A stretch of DNA of 64,000 nucleotides from a bacterium. Its GTDB lineage: Bacteria; Vulcanimicrobiota; Xenobia; Xenobiales; JADMJV01. This document shows positions 7,616-16,119 of the stretch, piece by piece. Under the pieces are notes generated by a model that saw only the letters and a program-made list of their open reading frames with translations, had not been told where the DNA came from and did no database searches. The stretch is taken from the NCBI GenBank assembly GCA_018780265.1, contig JADMJV010000016.1, positions 1 to 64,000 on the forward strand, written 5' to 3'. The translations under genes were made by a program, and so were the position numbers. Each line of letters opens with the position of its first letter. Within the stretch, counting starts at the first letter, position 1.

Positions 7616-9556
7616 TCAATCAGCGCACCGACCCACTTCCGTTCGAAAGCGTTCTAGAATAGTGGGGACCAGGTTCAGCCTCAGAATGTCGCGGCTGAGA
7701 TCATAGACCCGAGCCATCTCGGCCACAGCAGCAGAGTTGGTGTGTTTGCACACCTGGTGACTGGTTCTGTCATAGGTGACCCATTCGGCTCCATTGTCAA
7801 TCACTACGACTTTGGAGTCGATAGCGTACCCCCCTTTGGAAACCAGGGCCTTCCTGTCAACATGGGTAAGCAGATTGAAGCCCAACATGGCGGAGGGAGT
7901 CTCCGTTGCGCCCAGCAGGTGCATAAGAGTGGGGGCCACGTCGCACTGAGAGGCGTGGTCTGGGACCGACCCTCGCAGTGCCTCGTCGGGAGTATGCACC
8001 AAAAAGAACACCCTATCCTCTTCGGCCTTCACCACGGCGTCGTATTCCCGATGCAGTCCCAACAAGGGCATCTCCTGGTCTGGAAGGCGAGCGTCGTGAT
8101 CTCCCAGCAGCACCACCACGCTCGAATCCCACAGGCCCTTTTCTTTGAGTTGCGACACAATGCATCGCCACTCTTCGTCGCGCTCGCGGCAAAGCTGCAA
8201 ATAGCGACCCAGCATCGTCTTTTGGATCTCTGGACCCAGCTTGAGTCGTTCCTGATAGGGTTGCAACTCTCGGTAGGGATGATGCCCCATCATGCACACC
8301 GTATAGGCAAAGAATGGCCTGGGAAAACGCCTCCAGTAACCTTGCAGGCGAGCCACCAGTCCCTTGTCGTTAATGCCCCACCCGATGGCCTCCCGCGGAT
8401 TGGGCGGTATCTGTTCACGAAAGAGGCTCTGCAAAAATCCATATTTCCTGGCCATGTGTCTCACGTTCCAAAACGAGCCATAGTAGGGAACCGCCAGGCA
8501 GGTATGATAGCCATTTTCATTGAGAATGGCCGGGAGCCCCCGAAAATCGTTACTTGGATAAGCGTATGCCAACGGCCGCTGCCCGGGAGGTAGGAGGCTA
8601 TTCAACACCACAAACAACCCGTCTGAGGACCGCCCCTGACCTGTTTGGTCCTGCAACCCACCCGCCCACGATTTGCGAGCCAGGGCGTTAAGGAAGGGCG
8701 TGACTTCCTGTCCATTCACTTTCAAGTTAAGAACGACGACCTCGAGTGATTCCAGCGAAAAAATGAGCAAATTCTTACCCCGATAACGCCCTCTCCAGGG
8801 AGTGGCGGCCTCGATGGAATGGCGGCTTCGCTGCATATATTCTTTGAGGGTCGCCTGATCATAGCTCGGGTCTAGCAGGTTCTCGTAGCGGGCAAAGAGC
8901 CATTGCAAAACATCATAGAAATGATAGTGAAACAGTCCCAACCGCTGAACGGCAGCCACATTACGAAATCGCAGCCGGAGAATGTGGCGGTCTTGCGCGT
9001 TGAGCAGGGCGGGGGCCGCTAGAGCCACCATCAGGGGCATCAGAACGGCCCAGATCAGCTGTCCCCGTGGTGGAGCCTGCGGAGGCCTTGTCCACAGCAA
9101 AGGCAGCGACACCAGTAAATCCAACCCGAAGGCCAGGTCCTCCAGTTTCAAGATCTCGACCGTGGATGCCGCCGTGGCCCCCGCCTGGGCCAATTGAGTG
9201 ATCACATAAAAGCCCGGAAGGTCATCAAAGTAGCGCTCATACAATTGATCGCCGAAAAACACAAGGCCAAGGACCCCTTGAGCCAGCCACAAGGCGCGGG
9301 TCCAACGGTCGCGATGAAGCCACTGGCAGGCTGCCACAACACCCCAGAGAGTCAGAGCCTGCCAAACCCAATGCCAGGGAGGCAAATTTACCGGGCTGTC
9401 TAGATGGCTCTGGATGAGAGCGGTCTTCCAAAGGTTGCTGGAGCAGAAACACAATCCCAAAATCAAGGTCCACAAGCCCCAGCGGGGATAACGCGGCAAC
9501 AAGATCATGGCTCCCAAAAAACTCAACATCATCCAGCCGGCCAGGAATGTCTGCAT
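7616..9556 (-). CDS. LtaS-like membrane phosphoglycerol transferase (sulfatase superfamily)
   Basis: A 646-residue protein. About five membrane helices fill residues 1-190, and an extracytoplasmic alkaline-phosphatase-fold domain follows. Motifs fit the LtaS/MdoB family: SLES (metal-binding Glu), TGQGRSSDG (nucleophile region, Ser or Thr position), MGHHPY and GDHDARL near residue 500. These enzymes transfer phosphoglycerol or related groups to glycans or lipids outside the membrane. The acceptor cannot be read from sequence, and the genome may lack true lipoteichoic acid. The gene is divergent from the hcr operon. The FNR-type box between them is nearer to hcr. Confidence 0.8.
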   Translation of the reverse strand: MQTFLAGWMMLSFLGAMILLPRYPRWGLWTLILGLCFCSSNLWKTALIQSHLDSPVNLPPWHWVWQALTLWGVVAACQWLHRDRWTRALWLAQGVLGLVFFGDQLYERYFDDLPGFYVITQLAQAGATAASTVEILKLEDLAFGLDLLVSLPLLWTRPPQAPPRGQLIWAVLMPLMVALAAPALLNAQDRHILRLRFRNVAAVQRLGLFHYHFYDVLQWLFARYENLLDPSYDQATLKEYMQRSRHSIEAATPWRGRYRGKNLLIFSLESLEVVVLNLKVNGQEVTPFLNALARKSWAGGLQDQTGQGRSSDGLFVVLNSLLPPGQRPLAYAYPSNDFRGLPAILNENGYHTCLAVPYYGSFWNVRHMARKYGFLQSLFREQIPPNPREAIGWGINDKGLVARLQGYWRRFPRPFFAYTVCMMGHHPYRELQPYQERLKLGPEIQKTMLGRYLQLCRERDEEWRCIVSQLKEKGLWDSSVVVLLGDHDARLPDQEMPLLGLHREYDAVVKAEEDRVFFLVHTPDEALRGSVPDHASQCDVAPTLMHLLGATETPSAMLGFNLLTHVDRKALVSKGGYAIDSKVVVIDNGAEWVTYDRTSHQVCKHTNSAAVAEMARVYDLSRDILRLNLVPTILERFRTEVGRCAD

Positions 9557-9630
9557 AACCCGACATACGTATCACTCTCGATGGCCCCAAACTACCCACT
9601 GGATCAAGTTGACGTAAATATCGCAATCTC

Positions 9631-9673
9631 TTGACCTGCGTCAGTGTCTGGCCTGCCTCAGTGGATCTATGCT
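9631..9673 (+). promoter_or_regulatory. FNR/DNR-type promoter of the hcr operon
   Basis: TTGACCTGCGTCAG (9631-9644) is followed after 23 bp by a -10 TATGCT (9668-9673). The GTG start at 9704 is preceded by GGGAGG (9694-9699), giving a leader of about 25 nt. Confidence 0.75.
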
Positions 9674-9703
9674 GGGAGGTAGTTCGTACAGACGGGAGGC
9701 CAG

Positions 9704-12481
9704 GTGTCGGAAAGACTATGCAGCTTCGTTCTCAATGGAGAAACGACACAAGTGGCCGCGCCAGCTCACTGGACCCTGCTAGAGGTGCTGCGCTACCGCT
9801 TGCGCCTGACCGGAACCCGCCAGGGATGCGACAAGGGCGACTGCGGGGCCTGCACGGTTCAGTTGGACGGCAGGCCCGTTCAAAGTTGCCTGGTATTGGC
9901 GGTAGAAGCCGAAGGGAGAAGCGTCGAGACGGTAGAGGGGCAGCCGGTGGGACCCCTGCAGCGAGCCCTGGATCGCTGTGGCGCCTCGCAATGTGGCTTT
10001 TGCACCCCCGGCATTGTGATGACCGCCTCTGCCTATCTGCGAGAAGCCAAAACCGTCACCCGTCAGGGAATCGCTGAAGCGCTCAGTGGCAACCTCTGCC
10101 GTTGCACAGGCTACGCCAAAATCCTGGATGCCATTGAAGAGGCAAGCTGTAACCATAAGGACGCGGAACTGCCACCAGGTGGTTCGAGGCTGGGCCAACG
10201 TCACCGCCGCATCGACGGCATGGAGAGAATCACCGGCTCAACGATATACACTGACGACATTCAATTGCCCCGAATGCTACACGCTCGCATCCTGCGTTCA
10301 CCTCATTCCCACGCCAATCTCAAAGCCGTCCGCTGCGAAAGTGCCCGCAACCTGCCAGGAGTATTGGCTGTCCTGACCGGGGATGACTTCCCCATCGACT
10401 ATGGCATCCTTCCCTGGACCCGTGATGAGCCCGTGCTCTGCCGAGATCGCGTTCGCTACGTGGGCGACGCAGTTGCCGCAGTGGCGGCTATCGACGAAGA
10501 AACCGCCGACCTGGCGCTGGCCAAAATCGAGGTCGACTACGAACCGCTGGAGGCCCTGCTAGACCCCGAGCGAGCGCTGGCCAGCAACCTTGAAATTCAC
10601 CAGGGGAGAAAAGGGAACATTTCCAAACAGGTGGATCTGACGTTCGGCGACGTGGAAGAAAGTTTCTCCGATGCCGAGGTAGTCCTGGCAGGCGACTACG
10701 ACTTCCACGGGACCTCCCACGCAGCCCTGGAGCCTCATTGCGCCATCGCCACCCACGATGCCAGAGGGCTGCTCACGGTCTGGTCGGCCACTCAGGTTCC
10801 CCACTACCTGCACCGAGAACTGGCCCGCGTCCTTAACATACCCACTTCTCGTATTCGTGTGCTTGCCTCCCAAGTGGGAGGCGGCTTCGGTGGAAAGAGT
10901 GAGCCCTTTGACCTTGAGTTTGTAGTGGCCCGGTTGGCCATGGTGACAGGGCGACCGGTCAAGTGCCTTTACACACGAGAAGAGGTCTTTCTGGCTCACC
11001 GAGGACGCCACCCCGCCAAAATGCACATGAAGATGGCCCTGAGTCTGGACGGGCGTATTCGCGGGGTAGATTCCCGCGTAATCCTGGATGGGGGCGCCTA
11101 CTCCTCATTTGGACTGGTCACCACCTACTACAGTGGGCAACTGCTGGGGTCTCCCTATCGAATGGATAGCTATCGATTCAATTCATGCCGGGTCTACACC
11201 AACAAGCCAGCCTGCGGCCCCAAACGCGGACACGGTTCCGTTCAGCCCCGTTTTGCTATGGAAGTGCAACTGGACAAGGCCGCCAGGCTTCTCAAGCTAG
11301 ACCCTTTCGAATTGCGCCGCCGCAACTACCTGGGCGCCGAGACCACCATCAACGGATTTACTCTGCAGCCCAACGGGTTTCTGGAATGCCTGGAGCGCGT
11401 CGAAGCGGCCTCGGGCTGGAAGGCGCGGCAAGGTCGCCTGCCTCGAGGCCGAGGCCTGGGGGTGGCCGCCAGCACCTACATTTCGGGCACCAACTACTGT
11501 ATCTACCCCAGTGAACTCCCCCAGTCTGGAGTTCAGATCTGTCTGGACCGTTCGGGACGAGTGAGGGTTTTTGCGGGGATCTCCGACATTGGCCAGGGGG
11601 CCAATACCGTAATGGCCGCAATCGTGGCGGAAGAACTGGGAGTCGAACTGCACGATGTCCGAGTAGTCAGTGCCGATACCGACCTTTGTCCCGTGGACCT
11701 GGGAGCCTATTCATCGAGGGTGACCTTGATGGCGGGTTGGGCCTGCCAGAGAGCTGCGCGAGATCTGGCCCAAAAAATTCGTGGGGACATCGCTCACCGT
11801 TGGGATTGCCCAGCCGGGCAGGTTCTATTGGTTGGCGGGCGAGCCCAAAAACTGGACGATCCCGAAACCTCCATGCCTTTGAAGGAGGCCTTTGAACTGG
11901 CCGAAAGTGCCTTGGGAACGCTGGGTAGCGTGGGATCTTATCAGAGTCCGCGGACGGGAATCCACGGAGACTATCGGGGAGCAACCATAGGCGCTTCCCC
12001 CGCATATTCGTACACGGCCCATGTGGCCGAAGTGGAAGTAGATACAGAAAGCGGGGAGGTCAGTCTGGTTCAAGTATGGGCCGCCCACGACTGCGGCAAA
12101 GCCCTTTCGCCTGTATTGGTCGAGGGACAGATCGAGGGCTCGGTCTGGATGGGCGCCGCCGAGGCCCTTTTCGAACACCACAGGGTCCTTTACCCTCGCC
12201 AACCTCAAGATCGCAGTGGTCCAGTCCGAGGGGGAATGCTGGAAGCCTGCTCCCTTCTTGACTATCGGATGCCCACCAGCCTCGACTCTCCGCCTATTCA
12301 GGCGTTGCTGGTGGAACATCCCGACCCCAACGGTCCCTACGGCGCCAAGGAGGCAGGCGAGGGGCCCCTGCACCCTATTCTCCCGGCCATCGCCAACGCG
12401 GTCTATGATGCGGTGGGGGTCCGCATCGATTCGCTTCCTATCACTCCCGACAAAATCCTGGCTGCGCTGAGGTCCGCCTGA
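9704..12481 (+). CDS. hcrA: 4-hydroxybenzoyl-CoA reductase, fused [2Fe-2S] and molybdenum subunits (HcrC-HcrA)
   Basis: A 925-residue molybdenum hydroxylase. Residues about 1-150 are the small subunit: the plant-type ferredoxin motif GCDKGDCGACTV, then the second cluster motif CGFCTPG followed by LCRCTGY. Residues about 165-925 are the large molybdopterin subunit with QVGGGFGGKSE and the active-site GAKEAGEGPL near the C terminus. The reaction removes the para-hydroxyl group from 4-hydroxybenzoyl-CoA to give benzoyl-CoA, using reduced ferredoxin. In Thauera and Rhodopseudomonas HcrC and HcrA are separate polypeptides, so the fusion is unusual. The next gene, an unmistakable HcrB, supports this substrate over xanthine or CO. 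The start is GTG with a good ribosome-binding site. Confidence 0.85.
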   Translation: MSERLCSFVLNGETTQVAAPAHWTLLEVLRYRLRLTGTRQGCDKGDCGACTVQLDGRPVQSCLVLAVEAEGRSVETVEGQPVGPLQRALDRCGASQCGFCTPGIVMTASAYLREAKTVTRQGIAEALSGNLCRCTGYAKILDAIEEASCNHKDAELPPGGSRLGQRHRRIDGMERITGSTIYTDDIQLPRMLHARILRSPHSHANLKAVRCESARNLPGVLAVLTGDDFPIDYGILPWTRDEPVLCRDRVRYVGDAVAAVAAIDEETADLALAKIEVDYEPLEALLDPERALASNLEIHQGRKGNISKQVDLTFGDVEESFSDAEVVLAGDYDFHGTSHAALEPHCAIATHDARGLLTVWSATQVPHYLHRELARVLNIPTSRIRVLASQVGGGFGGKSEPFDLEFVVARLAMVTGRPVKCLYTREEVFLAHRGRHPAKMHMKMALSLDGRIRGVDSRVILDGGAYSSFGLVTTYYSGQLLGSPYRMDSYRFNSCRVYTNKPACGPKRGHGSVQPRFAMEVQLDKAARLLKLDPFELRRRNYLGAETTINGFTLQPNGFLECLERVEAASGWKARQGRLPRGRGLGVAASTYISGTNYCIYPSELPQSGVQICLDRSGRVRVFAGISDIGQGANTVMAAIVAEELGVELHDVRVVSADTDLCPVDLGAYSSRVTLMAGWACQRAARDLAQKIRGDIAHRWDCPAGQVLLVGGRAQKLDDPETSMPLKEAFELAESALGTLGSVGSYQSPRTGIHGDYRGATIGASPAYSYTAHVAEVEVDTESGEVSLVQVWAAHDCGKALSPVLVEGQIEGSVWMGAAEALFEHHRVLYPRQPQDRSGPVRGGMLEACSLLDYRMPTSLDSPPIQALLVEHPDPNGPYGAKEAGEGPLHPILPAIANAVYDAVGVRIDSLPITPDKILAALRSA

Positions 12482-13443
12482 TGCTCCGGCTGGCCAAACT
12501 TGAAGTCCTGGAACCCAGAAGCTGGGAAGAAGCCGTTCACCTCCTCCAGCAATATCCGGAAGCCCGTGTGCTGGCTGGAGGCACCGACTTGCTGCCCGCC
12601 TTAAAGACCCTGCAAGTCCGATCCTCCACGCTCGTCTCCCTGCGGCACCTGCTAGATGGCCAGATCTGCCTCGTGGACAAAGAACTTCGCCTGGACGCTG
12701 GAGCGACCCTGACCAACATCGCCAGTCATCCTCTGGTGCTGGCTGGCGCCCCTGCCCTGGCTCAGGCAGCCTCCCTGGTGGCCAGCCCCCTGATCCGAAA
12801 TCGGGCCACTCTCGGGGGCAACCTGTGTGTGGAGCCGCGCTGCCGCTATATTAACCAGAGCGAGCTCTTCCGACAGGCCCTGGGAGGTTGTCTAAAATCC
12901 CACGGGGACGATTGCCACGTCGTCCCCGCCGCAACCCGCTGCCTGGCCGCTCTGTCCTCGGACTCGGTCCCCGTGCTGATCGCCTATCAAGCAACGATCC
13001 ACACCATAGGCCCCAGGGGACGGCGAATCATTCCCGCTCAAGAATTCCATCGCGCCGACGGAGTGCATCCGTTCCGCCTGGAGGCTGCCGAGTTGATCCA
13101 GCAAATCCGATTGCCTTCGCCGCCAGCCGGGTGCCGGGTAACCTACAGAAAGTGGAGGCCTCGCAAAAGCATCGATTTCCCCCTGGTGTCCGTTGCCGTG
13201 CGCCTGAATACCAACGCCGGCCACCTGGACTCGGGTCTGGTTGTGGTGGGGGTACTCGGTCCAAAGCCACGAGTCATTTCCCTGGACCGGCTGGCGGGAG
13301 CCCCCCTCAATTCTGATCTCCCATTCCTGGTTGCCGAACTGGCCGGCTCGCTGAAGCCCCTGCCCAACGTCCCCTATGAGCCGGGCTATCGCAAGACTCG
13401 ACTGCTTCTGGAAATGCAGCGCGCCGTAAGAGACATGCTGTGA
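12481..13443 (+). CDS. hcrB: 4-hydroxybenzoyl-CoA reductase FAD subunit (HcrB)
   Basis: A 320-residue FAD-binding protein of the CoxM/XDH medium-subunit family (AGGTDLLP, then NRATLGGNL). Directly after this comes a cysteine-bearing insert: CVEPRCRYINQSELFRQ, then GGCLKSHGDDCH and TRC. The insert is the diagnostic [4Fe-4S]-binding segment found in 4-hydroxybenzoyl-CoA reductase but not in xanthine dehydrogenase. It lets this enzyme run in the reductive direction. The ATG overlaps the last base of the HcrC-HcrA gene, implying translational coupling. Confidence 0.9.
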   Translation: MLRLAKLEVLEPRSWEEAVHLLQQYPEARVLAGGTDLLPALKTLQVRSSTLVSLRHLLDGQICLVDKELRLDAGATLTNIASHPLVLAGAPALAQAASLVASPLIRNRATLGGNLCVEPRCRYINQSELFRQALGGCLKSHGDDCHVVPAATRCLAALSSDSVPVLIAYQATIHTIGPRGRRIIPAQEFHRADGVHPFRLEAAELIQQIRLPSPPAGCRVTYRKWRPRKSIDFPLVSVAVRLNTNAGHLDSGLVVVGVLGPKPRVISLDRLAGAPLNSDLPFLVAELAGSLKPLPNVPYEPGYRKTRLLLEMQRAVRDML

Positions 13444-14654
13444 AAACAGAGAAACTTCTCTACGACTGGAACGCGCAAGCCCTGCCCGCCCGTCCATTTT
13501 CCGTGTTGGACGAAACTCTACGAGACGGAATCCAGTCCCCCTCGGTGAAGAACCCTGAACTGGATAAGAAGATCGAAATTCTCCATGCCATGGAAGCCTG
13601 TAGCATCGACTTCGCCAACCTGGGATTGCCCGGCGCTGGCGCAACTGCAGCCGCAGAAGTCACCCGACTGGTCGAAGAGATACGCGACCAGCACTTACGA
13701 CTGCGACCCAACTGCGCCGCTCGAACCCACCCTGGTGACCTGCAAGCCGTGGCTGATATCGCCCAGAAAACCGGTTGCCTGCTAGAGGTATGCGCCTTTC
13801 TGGGCTGCTCAACCATGCGCAGGCTGCTAGAAAATTGGGACCTCAAAGAGTTGGAGGAAAAGGTCGCCCAATCGATATCCTTCTCCGTGGGGCAGGGTCT
13901 GGAGACCACTTTTGTCACCGAGGACACCAGTCGGACCGACCCCAAAACTTTAAAGCGCCTCTTTCGAGTAGCCCTCGACCAGGGGGCTACCCGCCTGATT
14001 TTGACGGACACCGTCGGCTACGCCACCCCATCAGGATTGGCCAGCCTGGTTCGCTATGTGCGCGGCCTGCTGAGGGACTGGAACTACACGGACATCTCTC
14101 TCGACTGGCACGGTCACAACGACCGCGGGCTGGCCCTGGCCCTTTGCTTAACCGCCCTGGACGAAGGCGTTGACCGTATTCACGGGACCTGCCTGGGGCT
14201 GGGGGAGAGGGTGGGAAACGCCCCCCTGGACCTTTTGTTGGTCAATCTGCGCCTGCTAAACCTGCGCCCTCCGGGCCTGGCTGCGGTGCGTCACTATGTG
14301 GAAAGGGTCAGCACTTACTACGAAGTTCCCATTCCCGTAAACTATCCAGCCTTCGGGCGCGATGCTTTTCGCACCGCCACTGGAGTGCACGCCGCCGCCA
14401 TCGCCAAAGCCCGGCGCTTGGGCGATGAGCGCATGGCTGACCAGATCTACTCCTCGGTCCCTGCCTCAGAACTCGGCCTGCAGCAACAAATTGACATAGG
14501 CTACTACAGCGGACGAGCCAATGTAGTAGCGTGGCTGCAACAGCATAACCTGGAGCCGCAGGAGAGTGGGATCCGGGCCATCTTGGAACTCGCAAAAAAC
14601 TGTCGCGCCACCCTGACCAAGGCCGAAATTCTGAATTGCTTGAATTATAGCTAG
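13440..14654 (+). CDS. LeuA-like DRE-TIM metallolyase (isopropylmalate/homocitrate/Re-citrate synthase family)
   Basis: A 404-residue TIM-barrel enzyme. LDETLRDGIQSP near residue 23 is the family DRE motif, WHGHNDRG is the metal-binding H-x-H region, and GLGERVGNAPLD is typical of the 2-isopropylmalate, homocitrate, citramalate and Re-citrate synthase group. The C-terminal allosteric domain of canonical LeuA is absent. It starts 4 bp inside hcrB and so belongs to the aromatic operon rather than a leucine operon. Possible roles are condensing acetyl-CoA from ring breakdown (for example Re-citrate synthase) or an HMGL-like cleavage. The substrate is unknown. Confidence 0.7.
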   Translation: MKTEKLLYDWNAQALPARPFSVLDETLRDGIQSPSVKNPELDKKIEILHAMEACSIDFANLGLPGAGATAAAEVTRLVEEIRDQHLRLRPNCAARTHPGDLQAVADIAQKTGCLLEVCAFLGCSTMRRLLENWDLKELEEKVAQSISFSVGQGLETTFVTEDTSRTDPKTLKRLFRVALDQGATRLILTDTVGYATPSGLASLVRYVRGLLRDWNYTDISLDWHGHNDRGLALALCLTALDEGVDRIHGTCLGLGERVGNAPLDLLLVNLRLLNLRPPGLAAVRHYVERVSTYYEVPIPVNYPAFGRDAFRTATGVHAAAIAKARRLGDERMADQIYSSVPASELGLQQQIDIGYYSGRANVVAWLQQHNLEPQESGIRAILELAKNCRATLTKAEILNCLNYS

Positions 14655-15421
14655 ACCCACACCGGCTTTCGCTTGTCCAGAAAGGCCCGCAGACCCTCGA
14701 GAGCGTCCGGCTCCGACATCAGGTCCTCCAGATAGACCTGCTCCACTGCCTGCAAGCTTTGCTGCCAGCCTTCACCCAGGCGCAACGCCTTTTTAGTCAG
14801 GCGCAAGACGGGGCCGCTCTGACAGAGCAACTGGCCCAGAAAGGCGTTGGCCTGTTGGGAAAAACTCTCCCGCGGATAGACGGCGTTGGCCAACCCCAGC
14901 CTCAGACACTCCTCCGCCTTCACGGAACGACCGGTCAATATCAATTCCCAGGCGATGGCCGGTGGCAACATTCGAGGCAAAAGCAGACAGGCCAGAGGCG
15001 GGAAAACCCCAACCTTTATCTCCGGTTGGCCGAGACTGGCCTGCTCGTTCATCAGTCTCATGTCACAACACAGAGCCAGTTCCGCTCCCCCGCCCAAAGC
15101 AGCCCCTTCTATCAGCGCCACCGTGGGCGTGGGAAAGTTGGCCAGAGCCAGCAAGGCTCGGTGAAAGCAGCGCAGCATTTCGGGGGCCATCTCTGGCAGA
15201 TGTTCGGCCACGTCGGCGCCCGCTGAAAAAGCCTTCTGATTGCTGTGCAGGGCAAGCAGCCTGAGATCGGACTCTCCAGCCAACCCTCCAAGGACTTCTT
15301 CCAATTCTCGCAAGGAGGCGATATCCAAAATATTTAGCGGGGGACGACAAAACTCGACACGGCAGAGGGCATCCTCCCTCACCACACTCCAACAATCCAC
15401 TCTTCCTCCTATCCCATCCAC
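14651..15421 (-). CDS. dch: Cyclohexa-1,5-diene-1-carbonyl-CoA hydratase (enoyl-CoA hydratase family)
   Basis: A 256-residue crotonase. RPPLNILDIASLREL near residue 26 is the hallmark N-terminal text of the dienoyl-CoA hydratase. AFSAGADVAEH and EGAALGGGAELAL form the oxyanion hole and the CoA-binding loop. The enzyme adds water to the dienoyl-CoA made by benzoyl-CoA reductase, giving 6-hydroxycyclohex-1-ene-1-carbonyl-CoA. It is the distal gene of the minus-strand oah-SDR-dch operon. Its stop overlaps that of the LeuA-like gene on the other strand. Confidence 0.8.
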   Translation of the reverse strand: MDGIGGRVDCWSVVREDALCRVEFCRPPLNILDIASLRELEEVLGGLAGESDLRLLALHSNQKAFSAGADVAEHLPEMAPEMLRCFHRALLALANFPTPTVALIEGAALGGGAELALCCDMRLMNEQASLGQPEIKVGVFPPLACLLLPRMLPPAIAWELILTGRSVKAEECLRLGLANAVYPRESFSQQANAFLGQLLCQSGPVLRLTKKALRLGEGWQQSLQAVEQVYLEDLMSEPDALEGLRAFLDKRKPVWV

Positions 15422-16119
15422 TGGCCGGCATCCACTTGAACTACCGCACCCGTGATAGCCCGCGCCGCCGGGGTCAGCAAAAACAAAACCGTGGCGGCCA
15501 CCTCTTCCATTTCCACCAGCCGCCCCAGCACGGTTTCCTGACGCGCCCGTTCTACCACTTCTGGGGGCAGTTCACGGGTGAGTTCCGTGCGCACCATACC
15601 AGGGGCGACCACGTTTACACTGACTCCGGCAGATCCCAACTCACGGGCGGCGGTTCGAGCCAGACCGATGCATCCGGCCTTCGAGGCGGCATAGTTGGCC
15701 TGTCCCAGCTTCCCGCGCAACGCGTTGATGGATGAAACCACCACCACCTGCCCCTCCTGCTGTCGCCGCAACACCGGTGCGGCCGCTCGCAGATAAGTCC
15801 AAACGCCTTTGAGATTGGTATCAATGACCCGGTCCCACTCCTCCTCGGTCATCCGCCACAGCATTCGATCCGCGGTAATTCCCGCGTTCAAGACCAGCAG
15901 ATGCAGGGATCCAAACTCCTGCACCACTTCCTGGACCACCTCCTCGGCCCGACGTGGGCAGCGCACGTCCGCTACCCAGTGGCGAAACCGGTTGGACGCA
16001 GGGGCCTGAAGGTCTACACCTGCAACCCGGGCGCCACTCTCGTGCAATTGACGACAAACCTCCGCCCCTATACCGGAAGAACTGCCGGTGACCAAAGCTG
16101 TCTTGCCCGCCAGACTCAC
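15409..16119 (-). CDS. Short-chain dehydrogenase/reductase (FabG-like)
   Basis: A 236-residue Rossmann protein. TGSSSGIG near residue 11 is the NAD(P)-binding motif, NAGI near 78 is the structural motif, and the S...YAASK catalytic triad lies near 130-150. It ends overlapping dch and starts one base after the oah stop. Its place between oah and dch suggests 3-hydroxyacyl-CoA oxidation after ring opening (for example of 3-hydroxypimeloyl-CoA). A general 3-oxoacyl reductase cannot be excluded. Confidence 0.75.
   Translation of the reverse strand: MSLAGKTALVTGSSSGIGAEVCRQLHESGARVAGVDLQAPASNRFRHWVADVRCPRRAEEVVQEVVQEFGSLHLLVLNAGITADRMLWRMTEEEWDRVIDTNLKGVWTYLRAAAPVLRRQQEGQVVVVSSINALRGKLGQANYAASKAGCIGLARTAARELGSAGVSVNVVAPGMVRTELTRELPPEVVERARQETVLGRLVEMEEVAATVLFLLTPAARAITGAVVQVDAGQWMG

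Noticed and set aside
7210..7662. 150-codon plus-strand open frame after the Ca-binding gene
   Set aside because: No recognisable features; the minus strand carries better-supported remnants of an HNH-type endonuclease.
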